From positions 1 through 35,105 of the forward strand of contig CAJXLH010000001.1 in assembly GCA_913055925.1 (NCBI GenBank): a stretch of DNA of 35,105 bases, read 5' to 3'. The notes under the pieces were generated by a model. It was not told where the DNA came from, did no database searches, and was given only the letters and a program-made list of their open reading frames with translations. A program made the position numbers and the translations under genes. This document shows, piece by piece, positions 1-7,045 of the stretch (position 1 is its first letter; each line of letters starts with the position of its first letter). Origin of the DNA: an uncultured Maritalea sp. (GTDB lineage: Bacteria > Pseudomonadota > Alphaproteobacteria > Rhizobiales > Devosiaceae).

Positions 1-420
1 GAGTTTCCTGTGCAGTTTGATGGGCAGCTCGCCATGCTCGTTGAAGACCAAGACGAAGTGCGCAACGTGTTGCGCCGCGAGCTTGTTGATCTGGGGTTTT
101 CCGTTATCGAAGCGGAGAATGCGGACGAAGCAAAATCCTTGTTTGAGAGCGTTGAAGGCATTGATTTGTTGCTCACCGATATATCCATGCCCGGCAGCTT
201 AAACGGCATTGAGTTGGCCGATTGGGCTACCGAACTGCACCCAGCGACCAGCGCCATATTGATGACAGGGCAAGCTAAAATAGATCACGACAAAAGCATT
301 AGACATCCATTGTTGCGCAAACCTTTTGAGACCAATAGGCTCGTGGACGCTATTCAACATGCTGGATATGTGCGCCACAAGTTGGGCCATGCGGAGGGGG
401 CAGCATCCAATGAGCACTAA
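1..420 (+). CDS. Receiver (REC) domain, C-terminal end of a probable hybrid histidine kinase (5' truncated by window)
   Basis: The reading frame is open from the first base of the window, so the gene probably starts upstream. A GTG at position 10 has no convincing ribosome binding site. The visible part is one complete receiver domain. It has the acidic pocket in VEDQDEVR, the phospho-acceptor Asp in LLLTDISMPG, the Thr of ILMTG and the conserved Lys of LLRKPF. It ends about 25 residues after the domain, as hybrid kinases usually do. The next gene, an OmpR-type regulator, overlaps its 3' end by 11 bases, so the two are probably translationally coupled and may form a phosphorelay pair. A stand-alone single-domain regulator starting at the GTG cannot be excluded. 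Confidence 0.7.
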   Translation, partial: EFPVQFDGQLAMLVEDQDEVRNVLRRELVDLGFSVIEAENADEAKSLFESVEGIDLLLTDISMPGSLNGIELADWATELHPATSAILMTGQAKIDHDKSIRHPLLRKPFETNRLVDAIQHAGYVRHKLGHAEGAASNEH

Positions 421-1126
421 GGTCATCTACATCTTAGAAGACGACGCGGATGTGCGCGCATTGTTTGCGCGCGAACTCAAATCTCATGGATTTGCCGTAG
501 AGGGTTTTGGCACCATCGCCTCCTTCGATGATGCCCTCGCAAATAAATCACCTGACCTTTGCGTTATCGATCTGTCATTGCCGGATGGTGATGCGCTGAC
601 GTTGTTGCGCGATACGCTTGGTGAGATGGACATCCCGACCATTGTCGTGAGTGGTCGTGGCGCGCTTGGCGACAGGGTTTTGGGGTTGGATTTCGGCGCA
701 GACGATTATCTTGTGAAACCCGTCAACACCATCGAGTTAGCAGCCCGCGCCCGCTCGCTACTAAGACGTGTCGATAAACTTGCGACTAAGCCAGCGAACG
801 AGGCGCTTGAGCGCGTTCGATTTGCTGATTGGATTGCGGACTTTTCAACCTTGGAACTTGAGGCCCCAAACGGCGACAAAGAGCAAATGAGCGCCGCTGA
901 TGCGCGGCTTTTGAAAATCTTTGTTGGCTCACCGGGCAAAGTGCTGTCGCGCGACCGATTGATGGATTTGTACGCCGAAGACAATGAAGCATTTGACCGC
1001 TCCATTGACGCGCAAGTATCGCGTCTGCGCAAAAAACTGCAAGACACAGCCAAAAACCCAAAGCTTATTCGCACCGTTTATGGCGCGGGTTATGTGTTCA
1101 CCCCACAAGTGGAACAAGCGGTTTAG
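410..1126 (+). CDS. OmpR/PhoB-family response regulator (REC plus winged helix)
   Basis: This 238-residue protein has an N-terminal receiver domain. Its acidic cluster is E10-D11-D12, the phospho-acceptor is D54 (DLCVIDLSLPDG), and the switch residues are S81 and K103 (DDYLVKPVN). The C-terminal winged helix (about 140-230) includes the recognition-helix region SIDAQVSRLRKKL and the terminal hairpin IRTVYGAGYVF typical of Trans_reg_C. The ATG at 410 was chosen because GGAGGGGG lies just upstream and the receiver domain begins immediately after it. A longer in-frame start at 326 would lie inside the preceding gene. It probably receives phosphate from the overlapping upstream receiver/kinase. 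Its target genes cannot be told from the sequence. It is convergent with the bkdR-like gene, with a 3-base gap. Confidence 0.9.
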   Translation: MSTKVIYILEDDADVRALFARELKSHGFAVEGFGTIASFDDALANKSPDLCVIDLSLPDGDALTLLRDTLGEMDIPTIVVSGRGALGDRVLGLDFGADDYLVKPVNTIELAARARSLLRRVDKLATKPANEALERVRFADWIADFSTLELEAPNGDKEQMSAADARLLKIFVGSPGKVLSRDRLMDLYAEDNEAFDRSIDAQVSRLRKKLQDTAKNPKLIRTVYGAGYVFTPQVEQAV

Positions 1127-1129
1127 TCA

Positions 1130-1588
1130 CTAAATCGGCAAGCGGTTTCGCTTCACAAGTCGCCGTAACGCAAAACGCGACCGGATCATGCGAATGCCTG
1201 GAATGCGCGTAAGTTTTTCTTGCAGAAACAGCTCATAGGACGCCAAATCTGCAGCCACAACGCGCATCAAAAAGTCTTGGCTTCCTGTCATGATGAAGCA
1301 CTCCATCACCTCTTCAAAGCCAACCACTTCGCGTTCAAATCGTTCTAGCGCTTCGGCACCCTGATTTTCCAATTCGACGGACACGAAAATTGAAATTGGC
1401 AGACCGAGTTTGTCTTGGTTCACGGTGGCTGTGTAACCGGTGATCACGCCTTCTTCTTCCAGCCGCACGATACGCCGCGCGCATGGGGTCGGCGACAAAC
1501 CAATCTGCTCCGCCAAATCAATGGTTCTGATCCGCCCCTCCTTTTGCAGAATGGAGATAATCTTCTTATCTACTGCGTCAATCTTCAC
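1130..1588 (-). CDS. bkdR: Lrp/AsnC-family transcriptional regulator, BkdR-like
   Basis: This is an Lrp-type protein of about 152 residues. It has an N-terminal winged helix-turn-helix (IDAVDKKIISILQKEGRIRT, then a recognition helix near SPTPCARRIVRLEEEGVI) and a C-terminal RAM ligand-binding domain ending IPGIRMIRSRFALRRLVKR. The GTG at 1588 is preferred over the ATG at 1651 because GGAG sits 5 bases before it and the HTH starts right there; the extra 21 residues are hydrophobic and unlike the family. It is divergent from branched-chain 2-oxoacid dehydrogenase genes, the arrangement known for Pseudomonas BkdR, which activates bkd in response to branched-chain amino acids. The regulatory role here is inferred from that synteny. 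Confidence 0.88.
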   Translation of the reverse strand: MKIDAVDKKIISILQKEGRIRTIDLAEQIGLSPTPCARRIVRLEEEGVITGYTATVNQDKLGLPISIFVSVELENQGAEALERFEREVVGFEEVMECFIMTGSQDFLMRVVAADLASYELFLQEKLTRIPGIRMIRSRFALRRLVKRNRLPI

Positions 1589-1727
1589 TTTTTCTCCAAG
1601 AATTGCTATGTTTTTGGCGATAATAACTACAAATTGTACTTTCAAAGTCAATCTTTGGTGAAAAAACGCGTCTGCCCTATGGACAATAGTGATTATCGCT
1701 CAGGGGGGGCTAGGGTTTAAATATTAG

Positions 1728-1742
1728 GTCAGAATAACTGAC
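1728..1742. promoter_or_regulatory. Palindrome GTCAG-N5-CTGAC in the bkdR-bkdA1 intergenic region
   Basis: A perfect 5-5-5 inverted repeat (GTCAG AATAA CTGAC) lies 58 bases before the bkdA1 start, inside the 211-base divergent region. Lrp-family proteins bind degenerate palindromes of about 15 bp, so this is a candidate operator for the adjacent BkdR-like protein. The role is inferred from position and symmetry only. Confidence 0.4.
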
Positions 1743-1799
1743 ATTTCTCTCCGAGCATTTTGTTTCAGGCGTTTGATCGATCACGCCGACGGAGGAGTT

Positions 1800-3077
1800 A
1801 TGGCGGAAATTTCTGGCGGTGGGCACAAAGGCCCGCTTTCTATTCACATTCCGGAACCACCAGGTCGCCCTGGGGATAGTCCGGATTTTTCTCACATCAA
1901 AATTCCAAAGGCTGGCGAAACGCGCTGCCCTGACCTTGATACCAAGGCAGAAGACATGCGCGACATGGCATATTCAATCGTTCGCGTATTGGATCGTAAC
2001 GGCAACGCGGTTGGTCCATGGGCTGACTTTTTGGGCGATGATCAAAACGACGAAGTTTTGTTGCGTGGCCTTAAAGACATGATGGTGACGCGCGCCTTTG
2101 ACCAACGAATGCAGACCGCGCAGCGTCAGGGCAAAACGTCATTTTATGTGCAGTGCACCGGAGAAGAGGCCATCGCCACGGGGTTCCAGCGCATGATGCG
2201 CGACGGGGATATGAACTTCCCCACCTACCGTCAGCAAGGTCTGCTGATCGCGGCGGAATGCCCGCTCATCGATATGATGAACCAGATTTATTCGAACGAG
2301 AAGGATCCGTTGGCAGGTCACCAATTGCCAGCGCTTTACTCGTTTAAAGAGCACGGCTTTTTCACGATCTCTGGCAACCTGGGCACCCAATATGTGCAGG
2401 CGGTTGGCTGGGCTATGGCGTCCGCTATTTCAGGTGATGACAAAATTGCATCTGCTTGGATTGGCGACGGTTCCACCGCAGAAACCGACTTCCACTCCGG
2501 CATGTTGTTTGCCTCGGTTTACAAACCGCCGGTGGTTTTGAACATCGTCAACAACCAATGGGCCATCTCCTCCTCCAACGCGATTGCGGGTAGTCAAAAC
2601 ACCACATTCGCAGCCCGAGCCCTTGGTTATGGGTTCCCATCGATTCGCGTCGATGGGAACGACTATTTGGCCGTTTTGGCCGCATCAAAATGGGCAACTG
2701 AACGTGCCCGTCGCAATTTGGGCCCGACCCTGATTGAATGGGTGACCTACCGCGTTGCCGCACACTCAACCTCAGACGACCCAAGCGCCTATCGCCCGCA
2801 AACCGAAAGTGATGCGTGGCCACTCGGCGATCCGATTGAGCGGCTCAAAAACCACCTCATTGCTGAAGGTTACTGGTCCGAAGAGCGTCACGTACAGGCG
2901 CAGGCTGAAATTGAAAGCGAGATCATTGCCATTCAAAAGCAAGCCGAAAGCCATGGCACCCTTGTGAAGGGCGATGGACCGGACGCGGAGCTGATGTTTG
3001 ATGGTGTTTACAAAGAAATGCCCGAACATTTGGTGCGCCAACGCATCGAGTTCGAAAAAGAAAATGTGGAGGGCTAA
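1800..3077 (+). CDS. bkdA1: Branched-chain 2-oxoacid dehydrogenase E1 component, alpha subunit
   Basis: This 425-residue protein is the ThDP-dependent decarboxylase subunit that acts on 2-oxoisovalerate and related keto acids from Val, Leu and Ile. The ThDP-binding motif is visible as GDGSTAETDFHSG followed by VLNIVNNQWAIS. The loop AAHSTSDDPSAYR matches the E1 alpha loop that is phosphorylated in mitochondria. The long N-terminal extension (PLSIHIPEPPGRPGDSPDF) is typical of bacterial BkdA1 rather than pyruvate dehydrogenase PdhA. The ATG at 1800 has GGAGGAG just before it; an upstream in-frame start at 1773 has no such site. It is the first gene of a bkdA1-bkdA2-bkdB operon, with 3 bases before the next gene. 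Confidence 0.95.
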   Translation: MAEISGGGHKGPLSIHIPEPPGRPGDSPDFSHIKIPKAGETRCPDLDTKAEDMRDMAYSIVRVLDRNGNAVGPWADFLGDDQNDEVLLRGLKDMMVTRAFDQRMQTAQRQGKTSFYVQCTGEEAIATGFQRMMRDGDMNFPTYRQQGLLIAAECPLIDMMNQIYSNEKDPLAGHQLPALYSFKEHGFFTISGNLGTQYVQAVGWAMASAISGDDKIASAWIGDGSTAETDFHSGMLFASVYKPPVVLNIVNNQWAISSSNAIAGSQNTTFAARALGYGFPSIRVDGNDYLAVLAASKWATERARRNLGPTLIEWVTYRVAAHSTSDDPSAYRPQTESDAWPLGDPIERLKNHLIAEGYWSEERHVQAQAEIESEIIAIQKQAESHGTLVKGDGPDAELMFDGVYKEMPEHLVRQRIEFEKENVEG

Positions 3078-3080
3078 TTC

Positions 3081-4097
3081 ATGGCACGCATGACAATGAT
3101 TGAAGCCATCCGCGATGCGATGGACGTCAAAATGGGCCAAGACCAAGACGTGGTGGTTTTTGGCGAAGATGTTGGTTACTTCGGCGGTGTTTTCCGCTGC
3201 ACGCAGGGCCTACAAGAAAAGTACGGCAAGGAGCGCTGCTTTGACGCGCCCATCAATGAAAGCGCCATCGTTGGTGCAGGCATTGGCATGGCGACCTATG
3301 GCAAACGCCCATGTATAGAAATCCAGTTTGCCGACTATGTGCTGCCCGCATACGACCAGATCGTTTCGGAAGCCGCGCGTATGCGCCACCGGTCCAATGG
3401 CGAGTTTACCTGCCCGATGGTTATCCGCATGCCGACAGGCGGTGGCATTTTTGGCGGGCAAACCCACTCGCAAAGCCCTGAGGCGATTTTCACCCATGTC
3501 AGCGGTTTGAAAACGCTAATTCCGTCAAACCCATATGATGCCAAGGGCATGTTGATCGCAGCGATCGAAGATGATGACCCTGTGATCTTTTTGGAGCCCA
3601 AGCGGCTCTATAATGGACCATTTGATGGACACCATGAACTTGCCGTGACCCCGTGGTCTAAGCACGATATGGGCGAAGTGCCAGAAGGCCACTACACCAT
3701 CCCAATTGGCAAAGCCAATGTGGTTCGCGAGGGGACTGATGTCACCATTCTCGCCTATGGCACAATGGTTTATGTAGCTGAAGCAGCAGCGCGTGAGCAA
3801 GGCATCGACGCCGAAATCATTGACCTGCGTTCGCTTCTACCGCTCGATCTTGAAACCATTGAAGCCTCCGTCAACAAAACGGGTCGTTGTGTGATCGTTC
3901 ATGAAGCAACGCTCACTTCAGGCTTTGGCGCAGAATTGGCAGCGCTTGTGCAGCAACATTGTTTTTATGCGCTTGAGGCGCCAGTGAAGCGGGTTGCGGG
4001 TTGGGATACGCCATATCCGCACGCACAAGAATGGGATTATTTCCCCGGCCCCAAACGCCTTGGCTCTGCCCTTAAAACCACATTGGAGACAAAATAA
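3081..4097 (+). CDS. bkdA2: Branched-chain 2-oxoacid dehydrogenase E1 component, beta subunit
   Basis: This 338-residue protein pairs with the alpha subunit to form the E1 heterotetramer. It carries the transketolase pyrimidine-binding fold at the N-terminus (VFGEDVGYFGGVFRCTQGL, FDAPINESAIVGAGIGMA) and the transketolase C-terminal domain (TDVTILAYGTMVYVAEAAA, then IIDLRSLLPLDLETI and CVIVHEATLTSGFGAELAA). The length is normal for the family. It follows bkdA1 closely, and its stop codon shares one base with the ATG of the E2 gene, so co-translation is likely. The YFGGVFR signature and the gene context favour the branched-chain complex over pyruvate or acetoin dehydrogenase. Confidence 0.95.
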   Translation: MARMTMIEAIRDAMDVKMGQDQDVVVFGEDVGYFGGVFRCTQGLQEKYGKERCFDAPINESAIVGAGIGMATYGKRPCIEIQFADYVLPAYDQIVSEAARMRHRSNGEFTCPMVIRMPTGGGIFGGQTHSQSPEAIFTHVSGLKTLIPSNPYDAKGMLIAAIEDDDPVIFLEPKRLYNGPFDGHHELAVTPWSKHDMGEVPEGHYTIPIGKANVVREGTDVTILAYGTMVYVAEAAAREQGIDAEIIDLRSLLPLDLETIEASVNKTGRCVIVHEATLTSGFGAELAALVQQHCFYALEAPVKRVAGWDTPYPHAQEWDYFPGPKRLGSALKTTLETK

Positions 4098-5365
4098 TGG
4101 GTACTTACGTCATTAAACTGCCCGATGTGGGCGAAGGTGTTGCTGAAGCAGAACTGGTGGAATGGAGCGTTGAAGTTGGTGAGATGGTTGCCGAAGACGA
4201 TGTCATCGGCGCGGTGATGACCGACAAGGCAACGGTCGAAATCCCTTCCCCCGTGCAAGGCAAAATCTCGTGGCTTGGTGCGGAAATTGGTGACACGGTG
4301 ATCGTCGGTGCTGATCTCATTAAGCTTGAAGTTGCAGGCGAAGGCAATGAAGCTGAAAGTGACGACGAGGCGGACGCTGAGCCAGAAGAAGCGCCGGTTG
4401 AAACGCCAGTCCCTGTTGCTGTGGCCGCGGCACCTGCGACAGCGCCATCTGCTCCGCCACAAGGTGAAGCCTTAAAGCCAAACACAACTGGCAAAGTGCT
4501 CGCGGCACCAGCCGTACGCAAACGGGCAAGTTTTCTCAATCTGGACCTGTCGCAATTTTCTGGGTCAGGGCCGGATGGCATCATTACGCATGAGGATTTG
4601 GACCGGCATCTTTTGAGCCTTAAATCCTCCGGTGGTGTTGATCTTACCCCTTACGAAAAACCGCAAGGGGCTGAGACCACAGAAGTAAAGGTGATCGGCC
4701 TACGTCGGAAAATCGCGGAGCAAATGAGCCGCGCGAAATCACGCATTCCACATATTACCTATGTGGAAGAAATTGATGTGACTGAGCTTGAACAGTTGCG
4801 TCAAAACCTCAACGCGTCGCGTGAAGAAGGCCACCCAAAACTTTCTTTGTTGCCATTTCTCATGCGCTCCATGGTGATGGCAATTGAAGATCAGCCCGGC
4901 ATCAACGCCCACTATGATGATGAAAACGGCATCGTCCATCAGCATAAGGGCGTGCATATTGGCATCGCTGCGCAAACCGATAATGGCTTGATGGTACCTG
5001 TGGTGCGTGATGTGCAAAATCTTGGGCTTTGGAAAAGCGCATCAGAAGTGGCGCGCTTGGCAGAAGCAGCGCGTGACAATACAGCAACACGCGAAGAGCT
5101 TTCTGGCTCAACCATCACCATTACCTCGCTTGGCAAAATGGGCGGCGTTGTCACGACCCCTGTGATCAATCATCCAGAAGTGGCGATTGTTGGCGTCAAC
5201 AAGATCGAAACCAAACCAAAATGGGATGGCGAAAAGTTCGTGCCGCGCCAAACGATGAACCTCAGCTCAAGCTTTGATCATCGGGTTGTAGATGGCTGGG
5301 ACGCGGCTGTTTTCATCCAGCGCATCAAGTCGCTTTTGGAAAAGCCTTTGCTGATTTTTTCATAA
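4097..5365 (+). CDS. bkdB: Lipoamide acyltransferase E2 of branched-chain 2-oxoacid dehydrogenase
   Basis: This 422-residue core enzyme transfers the acyl group from E1 to CoA. Domains in order: one lipoyl domain (1-80, lipoyl Lys44 in MTDKATVEIPSP); an acidic then Ala/Pro-rich linker (about 85-130); a peripheral subunit-binding domain (about 133-170, VLAAPAVRKRASFLNLDLS); and the catalytic domain (about 195-422) with the active-site HRVVDGWDA near the C-terminus. A single lipoyl domain is usual for bacterial BkdB. No dihydrolipoamide dehydrogenase (E3) follows; a terminator-like hairpin does, so E3 must come from elsewhere in the genome. It overlaps bkdA2 by one base. Confidence 0.95.
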   Translation: MGTYVIKLPDVGEGVAEAELVEWSVEVGEMVAEDDVIGAVMTDKATVEIPSPVQGKISWLGAEIGDTVIVGADLIKLEVAGEGNEAESDDEADAEPEEAPVETPVPVAVAAAPATAPSAPPQGEALKPNTTGKVLAAPAVRKRASFLNLDLSQFSGSGPDGIITHEDLDRHLLSLKSSGGVDLTPYEKPQGAETTEVKVIGLRRKIAEQMSRAKSRIPHITYVEEIDVTELEQLRQNLNASREEGHPKLSLLPFLMRSMVMAIEDQPGINAHYDDENGIVHQHKGVHIGIAAQTDNGLMVPVVRDVQNLGLWKSASEVARLAEAARDNTATREELSGSTITITSLGKMGGVVTTPVINHPEVAIVGVNKIETKPKWDGEKFVPRQTMNLSSSFDHRVVDGWDAAVFIQRIKSLLEKPLLIFS

Positions 5366-5396
5366 CGAGAAAGCAACGCGTTAATATCCAAACAAC

Positions 5397-5422
5397 AAAA
5401 AGAGGCCAATTGGTCTCTTTTT
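5397..5422 (+). terminator. Intrinsic terminator after bkdB
   Basis: AAAAAGAGGCC, loop AATT, then GGTCTCTTTTT form a stem of about 11 pairs with one G-T pair, flanked by A and T tracts. It lies 32 bases after the bkdB stop. The A/T symmetry means it could also act on minus-strand transcription. Confidence 0.8.
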
Positions 5423-5486
5423 GGTTTATCGTAAACACTTTATTACCATTCTTTGGGGCACTCTTCTTCGCGGTGGAGAGTGCAAT

Positions 5487-6920
5487 ATGAATTTTTCTAA
5501 TGCGGCCATGCGTGCCGAAGTTGATCACGTCAACATCAATTTGAGCGACCTTGGCAACCGCGCGTCTAAGCTTGGCGTGGAAATCGCCGACATTCACGGC
5601 ATTGTTGGTGATCTTACAGCAATCGGCAAAGCGCAAGACCAACATGTTCGCGCTTCGGTTCAGGCGTCGCGCCAAATGGACAGCGCCAACAATAAGCTTT
5701 CTTCGACAATGGAAGAAGTTAAGCGTTCGGCCGACAATGCGCGAAACATACTAAGTTACAGCGCCGAGAAAATTGCGGCCACCGTTGAAGGCTCCGCCAG
5801 CAAGATGAAAACGCTTTCTGAGAACGCAATTGCGTTTAAAGAATCGTTGAGCTCTGTGGATGAAACGGCGAAAAAAGTTCAATCAGCCTCAGCTTCCATC
5901 TCCCAAATTGCGCGCGAAACACAACTGCTCTCGCTCAACGCCAGTGTTGAAGCGGCGCGGGCTGGCGAAAGCGGCAAGGGTTTTGCCATCATCGCCACTG
6001 CGGTGAAAACACTTGCTGACGAAATTCAAGGTTTCGCCAATCAAAACGCGGAAAACCTCGAAAAACTGATGGAAATCTTGCATGATTTGCAAGCCAGCAG
6101 CGCAGGCAGCGTTGACTTAGCAACCGAAGCGATTGCCGAAGCATCCGAGGCAGCCCGTACAGGCGAGCAACTGAATGAATTGGTGCACTCCGTGGGCCAA
6201 TTGGTCAACGATATTGGCGCGATGACCCAGCCGGTTGAAGACAATGTGAGTGCTGCAAACTCCATCAGCGAAGAACTTAAAGAGTTGAACGCGACCCTAC
6301 GCGCATCCAACGGCAAACTGGGCACCGCGAATGACCGGACTGAGAATATTCTCAACATCTCAGAAGAGTTGATGCTGTTCATCGCTGATAGCGGCGCGGA
6401 AACAGTGGACTCTTTGTTTATCGACAGCGCCAAAAACTTGGCCGACCAAGCAGCTTCTGTTTTCGAGCAAGCCATCGCGGCGGGCGAAATCACAGAAGCC
6501 GATTTGTTCGACAAGAATTATCAACCCGTGCAAGGCACCGATCCACAACAACTCACCACCCGATATTTGTGGCTCACCGACCAACGCCTCACCCCAATCC
6601 AAGAGGCCGCCTTGAAAATTGATCCACGGGTTGCCTTCTGCGCTGCTGTGGACACCAACGGCTATTTGCCGACCCACAATGTGGTATATTCCAAAGCGCC
6701 GAGCAATGACCCGGTTTGGAACGCAGCGAACTGCCGAAACCGCCGTATCTTTGATGATCGCACTGGTTTGAGCGCCGGCAAAAACACCAAGCCGTTCTTG
6801 CTGCAAACCTACCGCCGCGACATGGGCGGCGGCAATTTTGCGCTAATGAAAGACGTTTCCGCGCCGATCGTTGTTAATGGTCGTCATTGGGGCGGTATGC
6901 GCTTGGGCTACAAGGTTTAA
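5487..6920 (+). CDS. Cytoplasmic methyl-accepting chemotaxis protein with C-terminal sensor-like domain
   Basis: This 477-residue protein has no signal peptide or membrane segment. The first two thirds are long coiled-coil helices. They contain the MCP signalling tip (ETQLLSLNASVEAARAGESG followed by KGFAIIATAVKTLADE), which contacts CheA and CheW. The last 150 residues or so form a compact globular part: YLWLTDQRLTPIQEAAL, then VDTNGYLPTHNVVYS, NCRNRRIFDDRTG, LLQTYRRDMGGGNFALMKDV and GRHWGGMRLGY. These motifs recur at the C-terminus of many alphaproteobacterial soluble chemoreceptors and look like a Cache/PAS-type ligand module. Here the sensor follows the signalling domain, the reverse of the classical order. 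The ATG at 5487 was chosen for GGAGAG upstream. It stands alone after the bkd terminator and its signal is unknown. Confidence 0.88.
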   Translation: MNFSNAAMRAEVDHVNINLSDLGNRASKLGVEIADIHGIVGDLTAIGKAQDQHVRASVQASRQMDSANNKLSSTMEEVKRSADNARNILSYSAEKIAATVEGSASKMKTLSENAIAFKESLSSVDETAKKVQSASASISQIARETQLLSLNASVEAARAGESGKGFAIIATAVKTLADEIQGFANQNAENLEKLMEILHDLQASSAGSVDLATEAIAEASEAARTGEQLNELVHSVGQLVNDIGAMTQPVEDNVSAANSISEELKELNATLRASNGKLGTANDRTENILNISEELMLFIADSGAETVDSLFIDSAKNLADQAASVFEQAIAAGEITEADLFDKNYQPVQGTDPQQLTTRYLWLTDQRLTPIQEAALKIDPRVAFCAAVDTNGYLPTHNVVYSKAPSNDPVWNAANCRNRRIFDDRTGLSAGKNTKPFLLQTYRRDMGGGNFALMKDVSAPIVVNGRHWGGMRLGYKV

Positions 6921-6937
6921 TACCAATCAGGTCGATA

Positions 6938-6957
6938 TTTTTGACTTTTTGGTAAAA
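6938..6957 (+). promoter_or_regulatory. Purine-locus motif, copy 1 (TTTTTGA-N3-TTTGGTAAAA)
   Basis: A 20-bp block lies about 100 bases upstream of the purine transporter ATPase gene. The same block with identical spacing occurs before adenine deaminase (11814-11833), and with one mismatch on the minus strand before uraH (21669-21688). A second TCAAAAA arm at 6962-6968 makes this copy part of a wider TTTTTGA...TCAAAAA symmetry. It is probably the operator of a purine-responsive regulator encoded elsewhere. Sequence and spacing are observed; function is inferred. Confidence 0.6.
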
Positions 6958-6971
6958 TATTTCAAAAAACC

Positions 6972-7045
6972 GGGTAAAGCTCGCTTGCCACTTTAAATTA
7001 TTGCCGACATACTTTACCCCAATATTCAGTTGAATATGCGGGGTA
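6972..7045 (+). promoter_or_regulatory. Leader with two mutually exclusive hairpins overlapping the transporter start
   Basis: GGGTAAAG (6972-6979) is the exact reverse complement of CTTTACCC (7012-7019). The second element is also part of TACCCC-A-ATATTCA (7015-7028), which pairs with TGAATAT-GC-GGGGTA (7031-7045). The two pairings share bases 7015-7019, so only one can form at a time. The second hairpin encloses the likely ATG at 7036. This layout is what a translational switch would need. I cannot match it to a known riboswitch family by eye. Confidence 0.45.

Noticed and set aside
1..1126. Single gene fusion of the two receiver domains
   Set aside because: The first frame has a clear stop at 418-420 and the second gene has its own ribosome binding site and ATG in another frame, so they are separate overlapping genes.
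7015..7045. Rho-independent terminator before the purine transporter ATPase gene
   Set aside because: The stem is followed by AAGGCTTTGGC, not a T tract, and it overlaps the start codon, so initiation control is more plausible.
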